A stretch of DNA of 64,000 nt. Source: CALAGB01 sp963789565 (lineage in GTDB: Bacteria > Chloroflexota > Chloroflexia > Thermomicrobiales > Thermomicrobiaceae). Shown piece after piece: positions 33,250-40,930 of the stretch. A program made the position numbers and the translations under genes. The stretch is from assembly GCA_963789565.1 (NCBI GenBank), contig CAWBKX010000002.1, positions 992,001 to 1,056,000 of the forward strand. Reading direction: 5' to 3'. Below the pieces are notes generated by a model. It was not told where the DNA came from and made no database searches. It saw nothing but the letters and a program-made list of their open reading frames with translations. The stretch's first letter is position 1. Each line of letters opens with the position of its first letter.

Positions 33250-34776
33250 TTAGGCTGTTACCTCCGCTGTCACGGTTCCACGGTTCAGCGCCATGATGTA
33301 GGCGCGAACGCTTGCCTCCACAATATCCGTTGCTACTCCGCGGCCATTATAGACGTGTTCACCACATCTCACGCGCACGCTCACCTCACCCTGAGCATCC
33401 TCCCCCGGTGTTACGGCGTCGATGTGGAACGAATCGAGCTCACAGCCACCCGGCACGAGCTTGTCGATGGCCTTGAACAGGGCGTCGATCTGTCCGTTAC
33501 CCATTGCGCTCGCCTCGCGTTCGACTCCATCGACGAGAATTTTCACCCACGCCTCGGCCTTGCCGTCGTTACCCGAATTCGCTCGCCAGCCAGAGAGCAC
33601 ATAGTAATCGGGCGCGCTCTGAAGGTCTTCCTCGAGGATCGCGATGATGTCGGCATTCGTCACCGTCTTCTTGCGATCGGAGAGCTCGATAAAGCGCTTG
33701 TAGAGCTCATCGATCTTCTCCTTGGGAATTCCGTCGTAACCCAGCTCGTTGAGACGCGCGGTGAATCCGGCGCGTCCGGAATGCTTGCCGAGCACCAGAC
33801 GACTCATCTCCCAGCCGACCGACTGCGGCGTCATGATCTCGTAGGTGTCGCGATGCTTGAGCATGCCATCCTGATGGATGCCCGCCTCATGGGCGAAGGC
33901 GTTGGCGCCGACGATGGCCTTGTTCGGCTGAACCACGATGCCGGTCAGGTGGCTTACCAGTTTGCTTGTTGGAACCAGCTGCTTGGTGTCGATTCTCGGA
34001 AGCACGCTGCTATAGAAGTCCTTGCGGGTGTGCAGTGCCATCACCACCTCTTCCAACGAGGTGTTGCCGGCCCGCTCGCCAATGCCGTTCACGGTCACCT
34101 CCATCTGGCGTGCTCCCGCGGCGATGGCCGACAGGGTGTTGGCCGTTGCCAAACCGAGGTCGTTGTGGCAATGGACGCTGAGTGTGATCGTCTCGATGTG
34201 CGGCACATTGGCGGTGATGTGCTCGATCAACCTCGCGTACTCATATGGGGTAGTGTATCCAACGGTGTCGGGCAGATTGATGGTGGTGGCACCCGCCTCG
34301 ATCGTTGCGGCCACGATGCGACAAAGGAAATCCCAATCGCTGCGCGTGGCATCTTCGGCCGAAAACTCGACATCTTCCAGATAGCCCTTGGCCCGCGCGA
34401 CGGCAGCGACGGCCGACTCGATGACTTCATCCGGCGACTTGCGCAGCTTGTACTGCATATGGACTGGAGAGGTGGCGATAAAGGTGTGAATGCGCGCAGA
34501 CTCGGCATCGCGTACGCCTTCCCAAGCCTTATCCACGTCGAACGCATTGGCGCGCGCCAGGCCACAGATGACGACTCCCTTTACTTCGCGCGCGATCTGC
34601 CGGACCGCGTCGAGATCACCCGGTGAAGCGGCGGGAAATCCCGCCTCCATTACGTCGATACCGAGCTTGGCCAGCTGCCTTGCGACCTCCAGCTTTTCTG
34701 GGCTCGTCATAGTCGCGCCTGGCGACTGCTCGCCGTCGCGCAGCGTGGTGTCGAAGACAATCAGTCGATCGTTCAT
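33250..34776 (-). CDS. leuA: 2-isopropylmalate synthase
   Basis: First committed step of leucine synthesis, joining acetyl-CoA to 2-oxoisovalerate. 508 residues. The HMGL-type catalytic barrel starts VFDTTLRDGEQSPGATM; the metal histidines are in SVHCHNDLGLATAN; NGIGERAGNTSLEEVVM and HEAGIHQDGMLKH follow. The last 130 residues form the leucine-binding regulatory domain. The ATG at 34776 has GGAGGG upstream; the open frame up to 34992 is leader. It is preceded by a T-box and by a second attenuator (see those entries). Confidence 0.96.
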   Translation of the reverse strand: MNDRLIVFDTTLRDGEQSPGATMTSPEKLEVARQLAKLGIDVMEAGFPAASPGDLDAVRQIAREVKGVVICGLARANAFDVDKAWEGVRDAESARIHTFIATSPVHMQYKLRKSPDEVIESAVAAVARAKGYLEDVEFSAEDATRSDWDFLCRIVAATIEAGATTINLPDTVGYTTPYEYARLIEHITANVPHIETITLSVHCHNDLGLATANTLSAIAAGARQMEVTVNGIGERAGNTSLEEVVMALHTRKDFYSSVLPRIDTKQLVPTSKLVSHLTGIVVQPNKAIVGANAFAHEAGIHQDGMLKHRDTYEIMTPQSVGWEMSRLVLGKHSGRAGFTARLNELGYDGIPKEKIDELYKRFIELSDRKKTVTNADIIAILEEDLQSAPDYYVLSGWRANSGNDGKAEAWVKILVDGVEREASAMGNGQIDALFKAIDKLVPGGCELDSFHIDAVTPGEDAQGEVSVRVRCGEHVYNGRGVATDIVEASVRAYIMALNRGTVTAEVTA

Positions 34777-34800
34777 GGTTGAGGTCCCTCCAGTGTCGGA

Positions 34801-34830
34801 CAAACAAAAACGACCCCATGTTGGGGGTCG
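34801..34830 (-). terminator. Second terminator in the leuA leader
   Basis: On the minus strand CGACCCC pairs with GGGGTCG around CAACAT and runs into TTTTTGTTTG, a textbook intrinsic terminator. It ends 25 bases before the leuA start codon. Its 5' arm (CCCCCAAC, 34827-34820) is exactly complementary to GTTGGGGG at 34878-34871, which would disrupt it if paired. Confidence 0.8.
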
Positions 34831-34856
34831 CAGGCAACCATCGATGGCGCGATTAT

Positions 34857-34961
34857 TCAGGTCGTGCTTCCCCCCAACGCTCCACTGGCCCCTCCACGGG
34901 GCCCGATAAGGGCGAGAAACTGCTCCGCGATCAGATTCGCTTGTAACAATGTCTGAAGCAC
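34857..34961 (-). CDS. Candidate leucine-rich leader peptide of the leu operon
   Basis: A 34-codon frame from GTG at 34961 to TGA at 34857, lying between the T-box terminator and the second terminator. Leucines are at residues 2, 5, 6, 10, 16, 18 and 29, using CTT, TTG, TTA, CTG, CTC, CTT and TTG. A weak GGGA precedes the GTG. A ribosome that slows at the early Leu codons would leave GTTGGGGG (34878-34871) free to block the downstream terminator. One that reaches the stop would cover it. The arrangement is that of a ribosome-mediated attenuator. The frame is short, and I see no long Leu run as in enteric LeuL, so treat it as a candidate. Confidence 0.5.
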   Translation of the reverse strand: MLQTLLQANLIAEQFLALIGPRGGASGALGGSTT

Positions 34962-34982
34962 GATCGTCCCAAATACAAAAAA

Positions 34983-35215
34983 CCCGTCCCACATAGGGAC
35001 GGGGTCAACCCGCGGTACCACCCTGATTGACCACGATCGTCACGATCATGGTCCACTCGGAGCGAGATAACGGTCGCGACCCGGCCGAGGCTACTTCTCG
35101 ATCACCTCAGCGGCTCCGGGACGAGTTCACGCACTCTGGCTGCCGGATTCGCACCACTTCACCGGCTCGCTGAAACCTCGTGTGCGCTACTACTTCCCAT
35201 CAGCGCCTGTTTGAC
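34983..35215 (-). promoter_or_regulatory. T-box riboswitch (leucine) upstream of leuA
   Basis: Leader RNA that binds uncharged tRNA and prevents termination. The T-box sequence AGGGTGGTACCGCG is exact at 35024-35011. Stem I is visible from GATGGGAAGTAGTAGC (about 35201) through the distal arm GAGCCGGT/ATCCGGC to GTGCGTGAACTCGTCCC. The codon in the specifier position is CTC at 35125-35123 (Leu), after the usual GAA. The terminator is CCCGTCCC/GGGACGGG (35003-34983) followed by TTTTTTG. The expected ligand is tRNA-Leu(GAG). The 5' end is estimated. Confidence 0.88.
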
Positions 35216-35276
35216 TCCGCGAACTCTAGCAGACGTCAATGACGAATGTCAACAAGACGACCGCTCCTCGCTCTTG

Positions 35277-36119
35277 TCAGGCAAACAGGCTCTTCAGCGG
35301 GCGGCCGTCTGGCAGCGCCACGCCGCCGCCAAACTGGAAGTATTCATGCGATCCGAACTCTCGGCGCACCTCTTCCGGTGCCTGCGCAAGTGGTCCGCTT
35401 TCGTCGTATTGGGTGCCGTGCGCCCGCATCGCGCTCGTCTTGAGTTCCATGAACTCCGCGACGTCGGTGACGACGTCCAGGGCGTCATCCGGCAGTCCGA
35501 GCTTCTCGATGTCCAGTTCGTTAAAGACGCTGACGTCAACGTTTTCCTCGCGGGCGCGTCCAAACATGCGCTTCATCAGCAAGCGCGGAAATCCAGAATA
35601 GAAGAGACGACCCGGATCAATTGGATCGCCCAATTCCGGGTACGCTTGCGGATCAGAGGCCGCCTTGAACGCGTCGGTGACAAAGCGATGGACGGCGAGG
35701 TGATCTGGATGCCCATATCCGCCGGTCTCTTCGAAGGTGAGAACCGCCGCGGGACCGATCTCGCGCAGGATCTGGACGATCTTGCCGACCGCTTCGTCCG
35801 GATCGGCGTTCATGAAGGCATGCGGGTCCTGGTTTCCATCGGTGCCGGCCATTCCCGAGTCTCGGTAGTCAAGAAAGCGGACGTCGCTGACGCCAAGAAT
35901 CCCGTACGCGCGTCTCAGCTCCTGTTCGCGCACTTCGCCCAAATTCTCGCGCGTGGCCAGTGAGGCATCCCGAATTTCGCCAAGCTCGCCACGAGTCGCG
36001 CAGACCGCGACGATGCGGCCGTTGGGCACGTGCCGAGCGATGGTGCCGCCGACAGAAAAGACTTCGTCATCCGGATGAGCGAAGATTGAGACGATCGTGT
36101 TGCTATTGAACGTTGCCAA
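35277..36119 (-). CDS. PIG-L family deacetylase
   Basis: A zinc deacetylase of 280 residues in the LmbE/MshB/PIG-L family. The metal motif AHPDDE is near residue 14 and the second site HPDHLAVH near residue 158. GRIVAVCATRGELGE and GVSDVRFLDYRDSG are family strands. Members remove acetyl groups from GlcNAc moieties, for example in mycothiol, bacillithiol or glycolipid synthesis. No partner glycosyltransferase lies beside it, so the substrate is unknown. The TTG start has AAGGAG six bases upstream. Confidence 0.85.
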   Translation of the reverse strand: MATFNSNTIVSIFAHPDDEVFSVGGTIARHVPNGRIVAVCATRGELGEIRDASLATRENLGEVREQELRRAYGILGVSDVRFLDYRDSGMAGTDGNQDPHAFMNADPDEAVGKIVQILREIGPAAVLTFEETGGYGHPDHLAVHRFVTDAFKAASDPQAYPELGDPIDPGRLFYSGFPRLLMKRMFGRAREENVDVSVFNELDIEKLGLPDDALDVVTDVAEFMELKTSAMRAHGTQYDESGPLAQAPEEVRREFGSHEYFQFGGGVALPDGRPLKSLFA

Positions 36120-36133
36120 CTGGAACTCCTTCG

Positions 36134-37093
36134 TTATCCCCGTGTGTTCTTTCGATTGCCCTGCGCGCGGCGTGGTGGCTTTCCATCTCGTCCTCGCTCC
36201 GGCCGACTTCCTCGGTCGCTTGTAGGTCGACGTCGAGAGCGGTTGTAAACGCGGCCGTTGCTCCCACCGGTGGACTCGTTGGACCGCCGCTGGTTGAAGA
36301 TCTCGTAAAGCATCACCCCGGTCGCGACGGCCAGGTTGAGCGAGTCGACGCGGCCCGCCATGGGGAGCTTCACGAGCGGGTCGCAGGCTTTCAACAACGC
36401 GTCGGACAGCCCGTGACGCTCACTCCCCATTAACAGCACCAGTGGCGACGGATAATCCACCGCCTGATAGTCGAGCGTTGCGTCGGGCGACGTTCCGGCC
36501 AGACGAACTCGGCGCGCTCGGGCCCATTCGATGAGGGTTTCAGCGTTGGCGCGCACGATCTGCTGCGTGAAGACGGCCCCCATACTAGCCCGCACCGCAG
36601 CCGGATCGAAGGGATCGGTCGACTGACCGAGCACGATCACTCCACTCGCACCGACCGCATCGCACGTCCGCAGAATGGTCCCCAGATTGCCCGGATCAGC
36701 GACGGACTCGAGTGCGACCCATAAGCTCGTTGGAGAGACGCCGATGGCGTCAAGAGATGCCCAGCGCTGACGAACTTCGGCCGCCAATCCCTGCGGTCGC
36801 TCGCGTTCCGAGAAGGATTGGAAGACGTCGGGGGCGACGTTGAGGGACTGGACTCCACGGTCACGTGCCTCAGTGACCAGATCGAGCGCGAAGCGGCTGC
36901 GTAGCAGGTCGGGCGCGACCAGCAACTCCACGATGTCTGCGCCACTCTGGATCGCCTCACTCACCTGGCGAATGCCCTCGACGAGGAACGTTCCGCTGCG
37001 ATCGCGCTCGGAGCGAGAACGAAGTTTTCTGACATTCTTGATATGCGAATTGTTTTTGCTCGAGATAACTTCGGACGTCACGTCACCATCCAT
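36134..37093 (-). CDS. SpoU/TrmH-family RNA 2'-O-methyltransferase
   Basis: A SPOUT methyltransferase of 319 residues acting on rRNA or tRNA ribose. An N-terminal L30e-like substrate domain (NNSHIKNVRKL, FLVEGIRQVSEAI) precedes the knotted domain with the three family motifs: DPGNLGTILRT near residue 142, VLLMGSERHGLSDALL near 218 and VKLPMAGRVDSLNLAVATGV near 240. The last 45 residues form an arginine- and glycine-rich tail that could add RNA affinity. Position and architecture fit a 23S rRNA enzyme like RlmB, but the target base is not determined. Confidence 0.9.
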   Translation of the reverse strand: MDGDVTSEVISSKNNSHIKNVRKLRSRSERDRSGTFLVEGIRQVSEAIQSGADIVELLVAPDLLRSRFALDLVTEARDRGVQSLNVAPDVFQSFSERERPQGLAAEVRQRWASLDAIGVSPTSLWVALESVADPGNLGTILRTCDAVGASGVIVLGQSTDPFDPAAVRASMGAVFTQQIVRANAETLIEWARARRVRLAGTSPDATLDYQAVDYPSPLVLLMGSERHGLSDALLKACDPLVKLPMAGRVDSLNLAVATGVMLYEIFNQRRSNESTGGSNGRVYNRSRRRPTSDRGSRPERGRDGKPPRRAQGNRKNTRG

Positions 37094-37238
37094 CTTAGTG
37101 AAACTCTCGGTGATTGGCAGGTTCAGTCTGACCGCCTGGCTGATTGTATCGATCGTTGAACGGGTCCGCGAATTTTAGGTAGGATCTATGCTGGCATGGG
37201 ACCTACGAACGTTGACCGGGCCCAGCAGCCGGCACTCC

Positions 37239-37311
37239 GCCCCCGTAGTTCAGGGGATAGAACGGCGGCCTTCTAAGCCGCATGTCGCAGGTTCGAGTCC
37301 TGCCGGGGGTA
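37239..37311 (+). tRNA. tRNA-Arg (anticodon TCT)
   Basis: Acceptor GCCCCCG pairs with CGGGGGT (one G-T pair), discriminator A. D-arm, anticodon stem GGCGG/CCGC region with loop CTTCTAA, and T-arm GCAGG TTCGAGT CCTGC are complete. The anticodon TCT reads AGA/AGG arginine codons. CCA is not encoded. Confidence 0.93.
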
Positions 37312-37439
37312 CCGCCTGCGTCAACCATACCCCTTTGTGAGGCTCGACACGTGGGCTGCCCAGCGTAAATCCAGGTGGTGCTCGAAAACGGCAGTCTAAC
37401 CCTCACGTTCTGGATGATTCCGTGACGACCGGAGCAACC

Positions 37440-38447
37440 ATGCAAGATTGGCGACAGCTGCTCAACGGCGATCCGCTTCCCTGGCTCCTTGAGCCAGAGT
37501 GCCCGGCTGTTCGACATTTAGCGCTCCAGTTGCTTCTGGAGCGGTCGGAGGACGATCCAGAGGTAGTCGACGCGCGTGATCGGGCCATGAACAGCGATCC
37601 GATCGCGTCCATCTTGGCCAACCAGCATCCGGAGGGATATTGGGTCAAGCCAGGCCACGGCTATTCGCCCAAATATACCGGCACGATCTGGTCGATCATC
37701 TTCCTCGATCAACTTGGGGCCAATGGGACAGATGTGAGAGTTCAAGCGGGATGCGAATACGTCCTGTCTCATGCCACGACCAAGTCGGGCGGTTTCGGCC
37801 TCATCGGCAGCGCTACCAAGCGACCTTCTCCATCGAGCGTGGTTCACTGCCTCAATGGGAATCTGCTGCGGGCTTTGATCGGGTTGGGTTGGTTGGACGA
37901 CGAGCGTGTGGGACAAGCCATAGACTGGCAGGCGCGTTCGATCACAGGCGACGGCTTCGACCGCTATTACAAATCGGGGACGACCGGCCCAGGATTCGCC
38001 TGTTTCATCAACGGCGCACTGCCGTGCGGGTGGGGAGCGGTGAAGGCGTTGCGGGGACTGGCACGCATTCCGGACGATCGCCGAGATCCGACAGTGCGCT
38101 CCGCCATCGAACAGGGCGTCGAATTCTTGCTTTCTTGCGATCCCGCAACGGCCGCCTATCCCACTTCGAGCAAAGTCAGTCCAAACTGGTTCAAGCTTGG
38201 CTTTCCATCTGGGTATGTCGCGGATCTGCTCCAGGTTTGCGAGGTGCTGAGCGAGCTTGGCTCTGGCAAGGACGAGCGGCTGGCAAACGCGATCGAATGG
38301 GTGTTGACGAAGCAGGATGCGGACGGACGCTGGCGCAATGAGTACGCGTACAATCATAAACAGTGGAGCGATGTCGAGAACCAGGGATCTACCAGTAAGT
38401 GGGTGACGTTGCGCGCCTGCACCGTGCTCAAACAGGTGTATTCGTAG
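37440..38447 (+). CDS. Alpha/alpha-toroid protein, terpene-cyclase/prenyltransferase-like
   Basis: 335 residues with repeating helical hairpins of the squalene-cyclase/prenyltransferase barrel type. Examples are GYWVKPGHGYSPKYTGTIW near residue 65, GEGFD-like GDGFDRYYKSGTTGPGFACF, and the last turn DADGRWRNEYAYN. No DxDD or QW motif complete enough for a cyclase is visible, so enzymatic activity is doubtful; a structural or ligand-binding role is possible. The ATG at 37440 has GGAG six bases upstream. It begins 128 bases after tRNA-Arg and reads toward the MoaD-MoaE fusion. Confidence 0.65.
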   Translation: MQDWRQLLNGDPLPWLLEPECPAVRHLALQLLLERSEDDPEVVDARDRAMNSDPIASILANQHPEGYWVKPGHGYSPKYTGTIWSIIFLDQLGANGTDVRVQAGCEYVLSHATTKSGGFGLIGSATKRPSPSSVVHCLNGNLLRALIGLGWLDDERVGQAIDWQARSITGDGFDRYYKSGTTGPGFACFINGALPCGWGAVKALRGLARIPDDRRDPTVRSAIEQGVEFLLSCDPATAAYPTSSKVSPNWFKLGFPSGYVADLLQVCEVLSELGSGKDERLANAIEWVLTKQDADGRWRNEYAYNHKQWSDVENQGSTSKWVTLRACTVLKQVYS

Positions 38448-38504
38448 CAGCGTAGAAGGTGAATTCGTGATCGGGAGCTTTCCGGCGCACACGAGGGACA
38501 CGAG

Positions 38505-39221
38505 ATGAAGGTAACGATTCGCTATTTCGCCGCGATCCGTGAAGCGGTGGGTCGGTCGTCAGAGACGCGTGACGTTCCAGACACGTTTACGGCTGGCGAT
38601 CTCATTGACGCCGTCATCGAGTCATTCCCGGCTGTCCAGCCGTTACAGCGCACGTCGCGCGTCATGGTCAATCACGACTATGCGGAACGCGAGCGCCCGT
38701 TGGTGGAAGGGGACGAAATCGCCCTCATCCCGCCCGTCTCCGGCGGATCTGGCGATTTTCTGGTGACCGATCAGCCCATCGACATGCATGCCCTGTCCGA
38801 TCGGGTCACCAGTTCGCGCGCCGGTGCGATCGCTACATTCGCCGGAGCCGTACGCGACAATGCACGCGGTCGTGGTGTGCTCGTGCTCGAGTATGAGGCT
38901 TACCCCGAAGCGGCTGAGAAGGCACTGGAAGAAATCGGCGACGAGATCCGCGCACAATGGGACATCGAGAGCGTCGCCATCGTGCACCGCACGGGGCGTC
39001 TGTCGATCGGTGAGATCAGCGTCGGCATCGCCGTCTCGTCTGCTCATCGGGCTGAGGCGTTCGACGCATGCCGTCATGCCATCGAGCGCATCAAACAGAT
39101 CGTTCCCATCTGGAAAAAGGAATTCTACGAAGACGGGGATACCTGGATTGGGAGCGAAGCCGCCTATCAGGCCGCATACGGAGCCAACGCCATAGCCTCT
39201 CCCGATGACGAAATCGAGTGA
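38505..39221 (+). CDS. moaX: MoaD-MoaE fusion, molybdopterin synthase
   Basis: A 238-residue fusion of both molybdopterin synthase subunits. Residues 1-84 are the ubiquitin-like sulfur carrier MoaD, ending IALIPPVSGGSG. Residues about 90-238 are MoaE, with GAIATFAGAVRDNARG, the MoaE helix HAIERIKQIVPIWKKE and FYEDGDTWIGSE carrying the catalytic lysine region. In the separate MoaD the Gly-Gly must be C-terminal to be thiocarboxylated, so the fusion probably needs cleavage after GG, as reported for mycobacterial MoaX. It lies about 60 bases after the toroid gene, with moeA 4 kb away. Confidence 0.92.
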   Translation: MKVTIRYFAAIREAVGRSSETRDVPDTFTAGDLIDAVIESFPAVQPLQRTSRVMVNHDYAERERPLVEGDEIALIPPVSGGSGDFLVTDQPIDMHALSDRVTSSRAGAIATFAGAVRDNARGRGVLVLEYEAYPEAAEKALEEIGDEIRAQWDIESVAIVHRTGRLSIGEISVGIAVSSAHRAEAFDACRHAIERIKQIVPIWKKEFYEDGDTWIGSEAAYQAAYGANAIASPDDEIE

Positions 39222-39248
39222 TTCACCCACTAACCCACAAAAGTGAAG

Positions 39249-39274
39249 TGCCGCTGGGGTCTATCCCAGCGGCA
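39249..39274 (+). terminator. Terminator of the MoaD-MoaE gene
   Basis: A 10-base-pair stem, TGCCGCTGGG with CCCAGCGGCA, around GTCTAT, 27 bases past the stop. Confidence 0.65.
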
Positions 39275-39321
39275 TCGCCCGCACTGACCTGGGTTTCATC
39301 GGAAGACCTAATGGATCGCGA

Positions 39322-40005
39322 TTAGGCGCGCTCCTCGACTTCCTCCAGGTCGGGTAGTGCCTTGAATTCAGGCTGATCGATCACCAGAGTCAGTTTGCCA
39401 TCGCCCACCGACTCGATGAGGTCAGCGGTCACACGTTTGTGTTTTCTTCCAAATAGACCGTGCGACACCGTGATCGCTTCGAGCTGCCCGTCCGCCCTCA
39501 CGACAAGATCGCTCACGTCGCCGATCTTCGATCCGCTCGCTCCATTGACCGTCATGCCGTTCGTGACGCCGGCGAACTTCGAGCTATCGGCTGCCACGGC
39601 TGAATCGAACGCCATCTCCGTTGCGGTCGTGACTTCGGTGTGTTTGGTAATCGCTGCCCGCCTCACCTCACCGATCAGGTGTCCGGACTCGTCAACGACC
39701 GGAAGTGTCTCGGCATCAACGTCCATGAGTCGTCCGCTCGCATCCGCGATCGTCATGTCGGCCGTGAGTTCCGGCAGCATCGTCGACATCAAGTCGCTCA
39801 CCGGCGCATTCGACTCATCGCCATCGATGTTCATGATTTTTCGCCACTCGAGCACACCAACAGGCATGTCTTCTTGGACGACGATCAGAGACCGCTTCGC
39901 CTCCGACTGCAAACGCCGGCGCGCCATACGGACGTCCTCGGTATGGTTGATAACGTCCTGCGCTGGAGTCATGATTTGACCAATTGTTGTTGTCGCTTGC
40001 TCCAT
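39322..40005 (-). CDS. CBS-domain and PRC-barrel protein
   Basis: A 227-residue cytoplasmic protein. The first about 120 residues form a CBS pair, starting at GQIMTPAQDVINHTEDV with a second unit around LPELTADMTIADASGRL. The C-terminal about 75 residues are PRC-barrel-like, with NGASGSKIGDVSDLVVRADG then LFGRKHKRVTADLIESVG, ending EFKALPDLEE. The ATG at 40005 follows AAAGGAGG. PRC barrels bind RNA or proteins and CBS pairs bind adenosyl ligands, so this may be a nucleotide-sensing adaptor. It is a paralogue of the next gene, 40264-40740. Confidence 0.78.
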   Translation of the reverse strand: MEQATTTIGQIMTPAQDVINHTEDVRMARRRLQSEAKRSLIVVQEDMPVGVLEWRKIMNIDGDESNAPVSDLMSTMLPELTADMTIADASGRLMDVDAETLPVVDESGHLIGEVRRAAITKHTEVTTATEMAFDSAVAADSSKFAGVTNGMTVNGASGSKIGDVSDLVVRADGQLEAITVSHGLFGRKHKRVTADLIESVGDGKLTLVIDQPEFKALPDLEEVEERA

Positions 40006-40263
40006 CGCCAATTCCTCCTTTAGCCGCCAGCACTCATTCGTGCCGGCAGAGAGCACGTGGCGTGCGGGTCTTGGCTGTCCTAAGGCAAACGGTGTGCCAC
40101 GATGACCGCGCAACACGCGAAATTTCTGTAGGGCGATCGATTGTTGCGTAGCATTATGTCGACGTTGGTTGCGAGAGCTCTCAACTTCGCGGTCGACACA
40201 AAAATCCGGACTCGTGTGAGTCCGGGCGAAACAAGCCTTCTATTTGCGCGGCGTTTGAAGCGG

Positions 40264-40740
40264 TCAGACGTCAGGAAGTGCCTTGAACGAAGCCGCGTCG
40301 ATCGACAGCATCACGACACCGTCGTCGACCAGGTCGACCAACCCACCATCAACGACCTTGCGCCGTTTGGCTAATCGTCCAAAGACCACAACGATTGAGT
40401 CGCGTCGACCGTAGTCGTCTACGCCGATCCGCTCCACTACGCCGAGACGAGTGCCATTACTACCGAGAACAGCCATGTTTGGGCGTGCGTCCTGGAGGAC
40501 GGAATCGGGGTCGTTGGCATCGATGACGCGCGGCTCACTGCGCGCCGTTCGCCCGCGTGTTGCCCATGGTTGTGACGCATTGAACGACTGCAGCGTGAAG
40601 CTCCGCATCGAGAAACTTTGCTCGTCAGGAACGTGGAACCAATCTCTTTGATCGGGATCCAAGCGGATCCGAGCCTCTTCCATCGTTGTTTCTGGAATTA
40701 GAGCCGGTACTTCTCGGACCATGACGTCCTCAACTCTCAT
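40264..40740 (-). CDS. Short CBS/PRC-like paralogue
   Basis: 158 residues. It begins with a CBS-like start (MRVEDVMVREVPALIPETT) but lacks a full CBS pair; the middle (about residues 45-85) is low in recognisable structure. The C-terminal half is PRC-barrel-like, LGVVERIGVDDYGRRDSIVV then FGRLAKRRKVVDGGLVDLV, ending SFKALPDV, the same FKALPD end as the neighbour. It appears to be a duplicated and reduced version of 39322-40005. The ribosome site is weak. Confidence 0.6.
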   Translation of the reverse strand: MRVEDVMVREVPALIPETTMEEARIRLDPDQRDWFHVPDEQSFSMRSFTLQSFNASQPWATRGRTARSEPRVIDANDPDSVLQDARPNMAVLGSNGTRLGVVERIGVDDYGRRDSIVVVFGRLAKRRKVVDGGLVDLVDDGVVMLSIDAASFKALPDV

Positions 40741-40930
40741 CTCATTCCACGAAACATCGTACCGCCCCGTCGCGCGGGGGCGGACGCGCTCAGACCGTCA
40801 TTAATGCAATCGCCATGCCATGCGACGAGTTACTCAGCATGTTGCGACGTTTCAAGGCTGCGTCTACGATCAAGTCAGTCAATGACGTTCGACTGACACA
40901 TGGCTGGTTCGTAACGGCCAGGCGGGAGAA

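Noticed and set aside
32237..33253. 338-residue open frame opposite leuC
   Set aside because: Mirror frame of leuC; no ribosome site or domain.
33355..34626. 423-residue open frame opposite leuA
   Set aside because: Mirror frame of a certain gene; rich in histidine, arginine and leucine with no recognisable domain.
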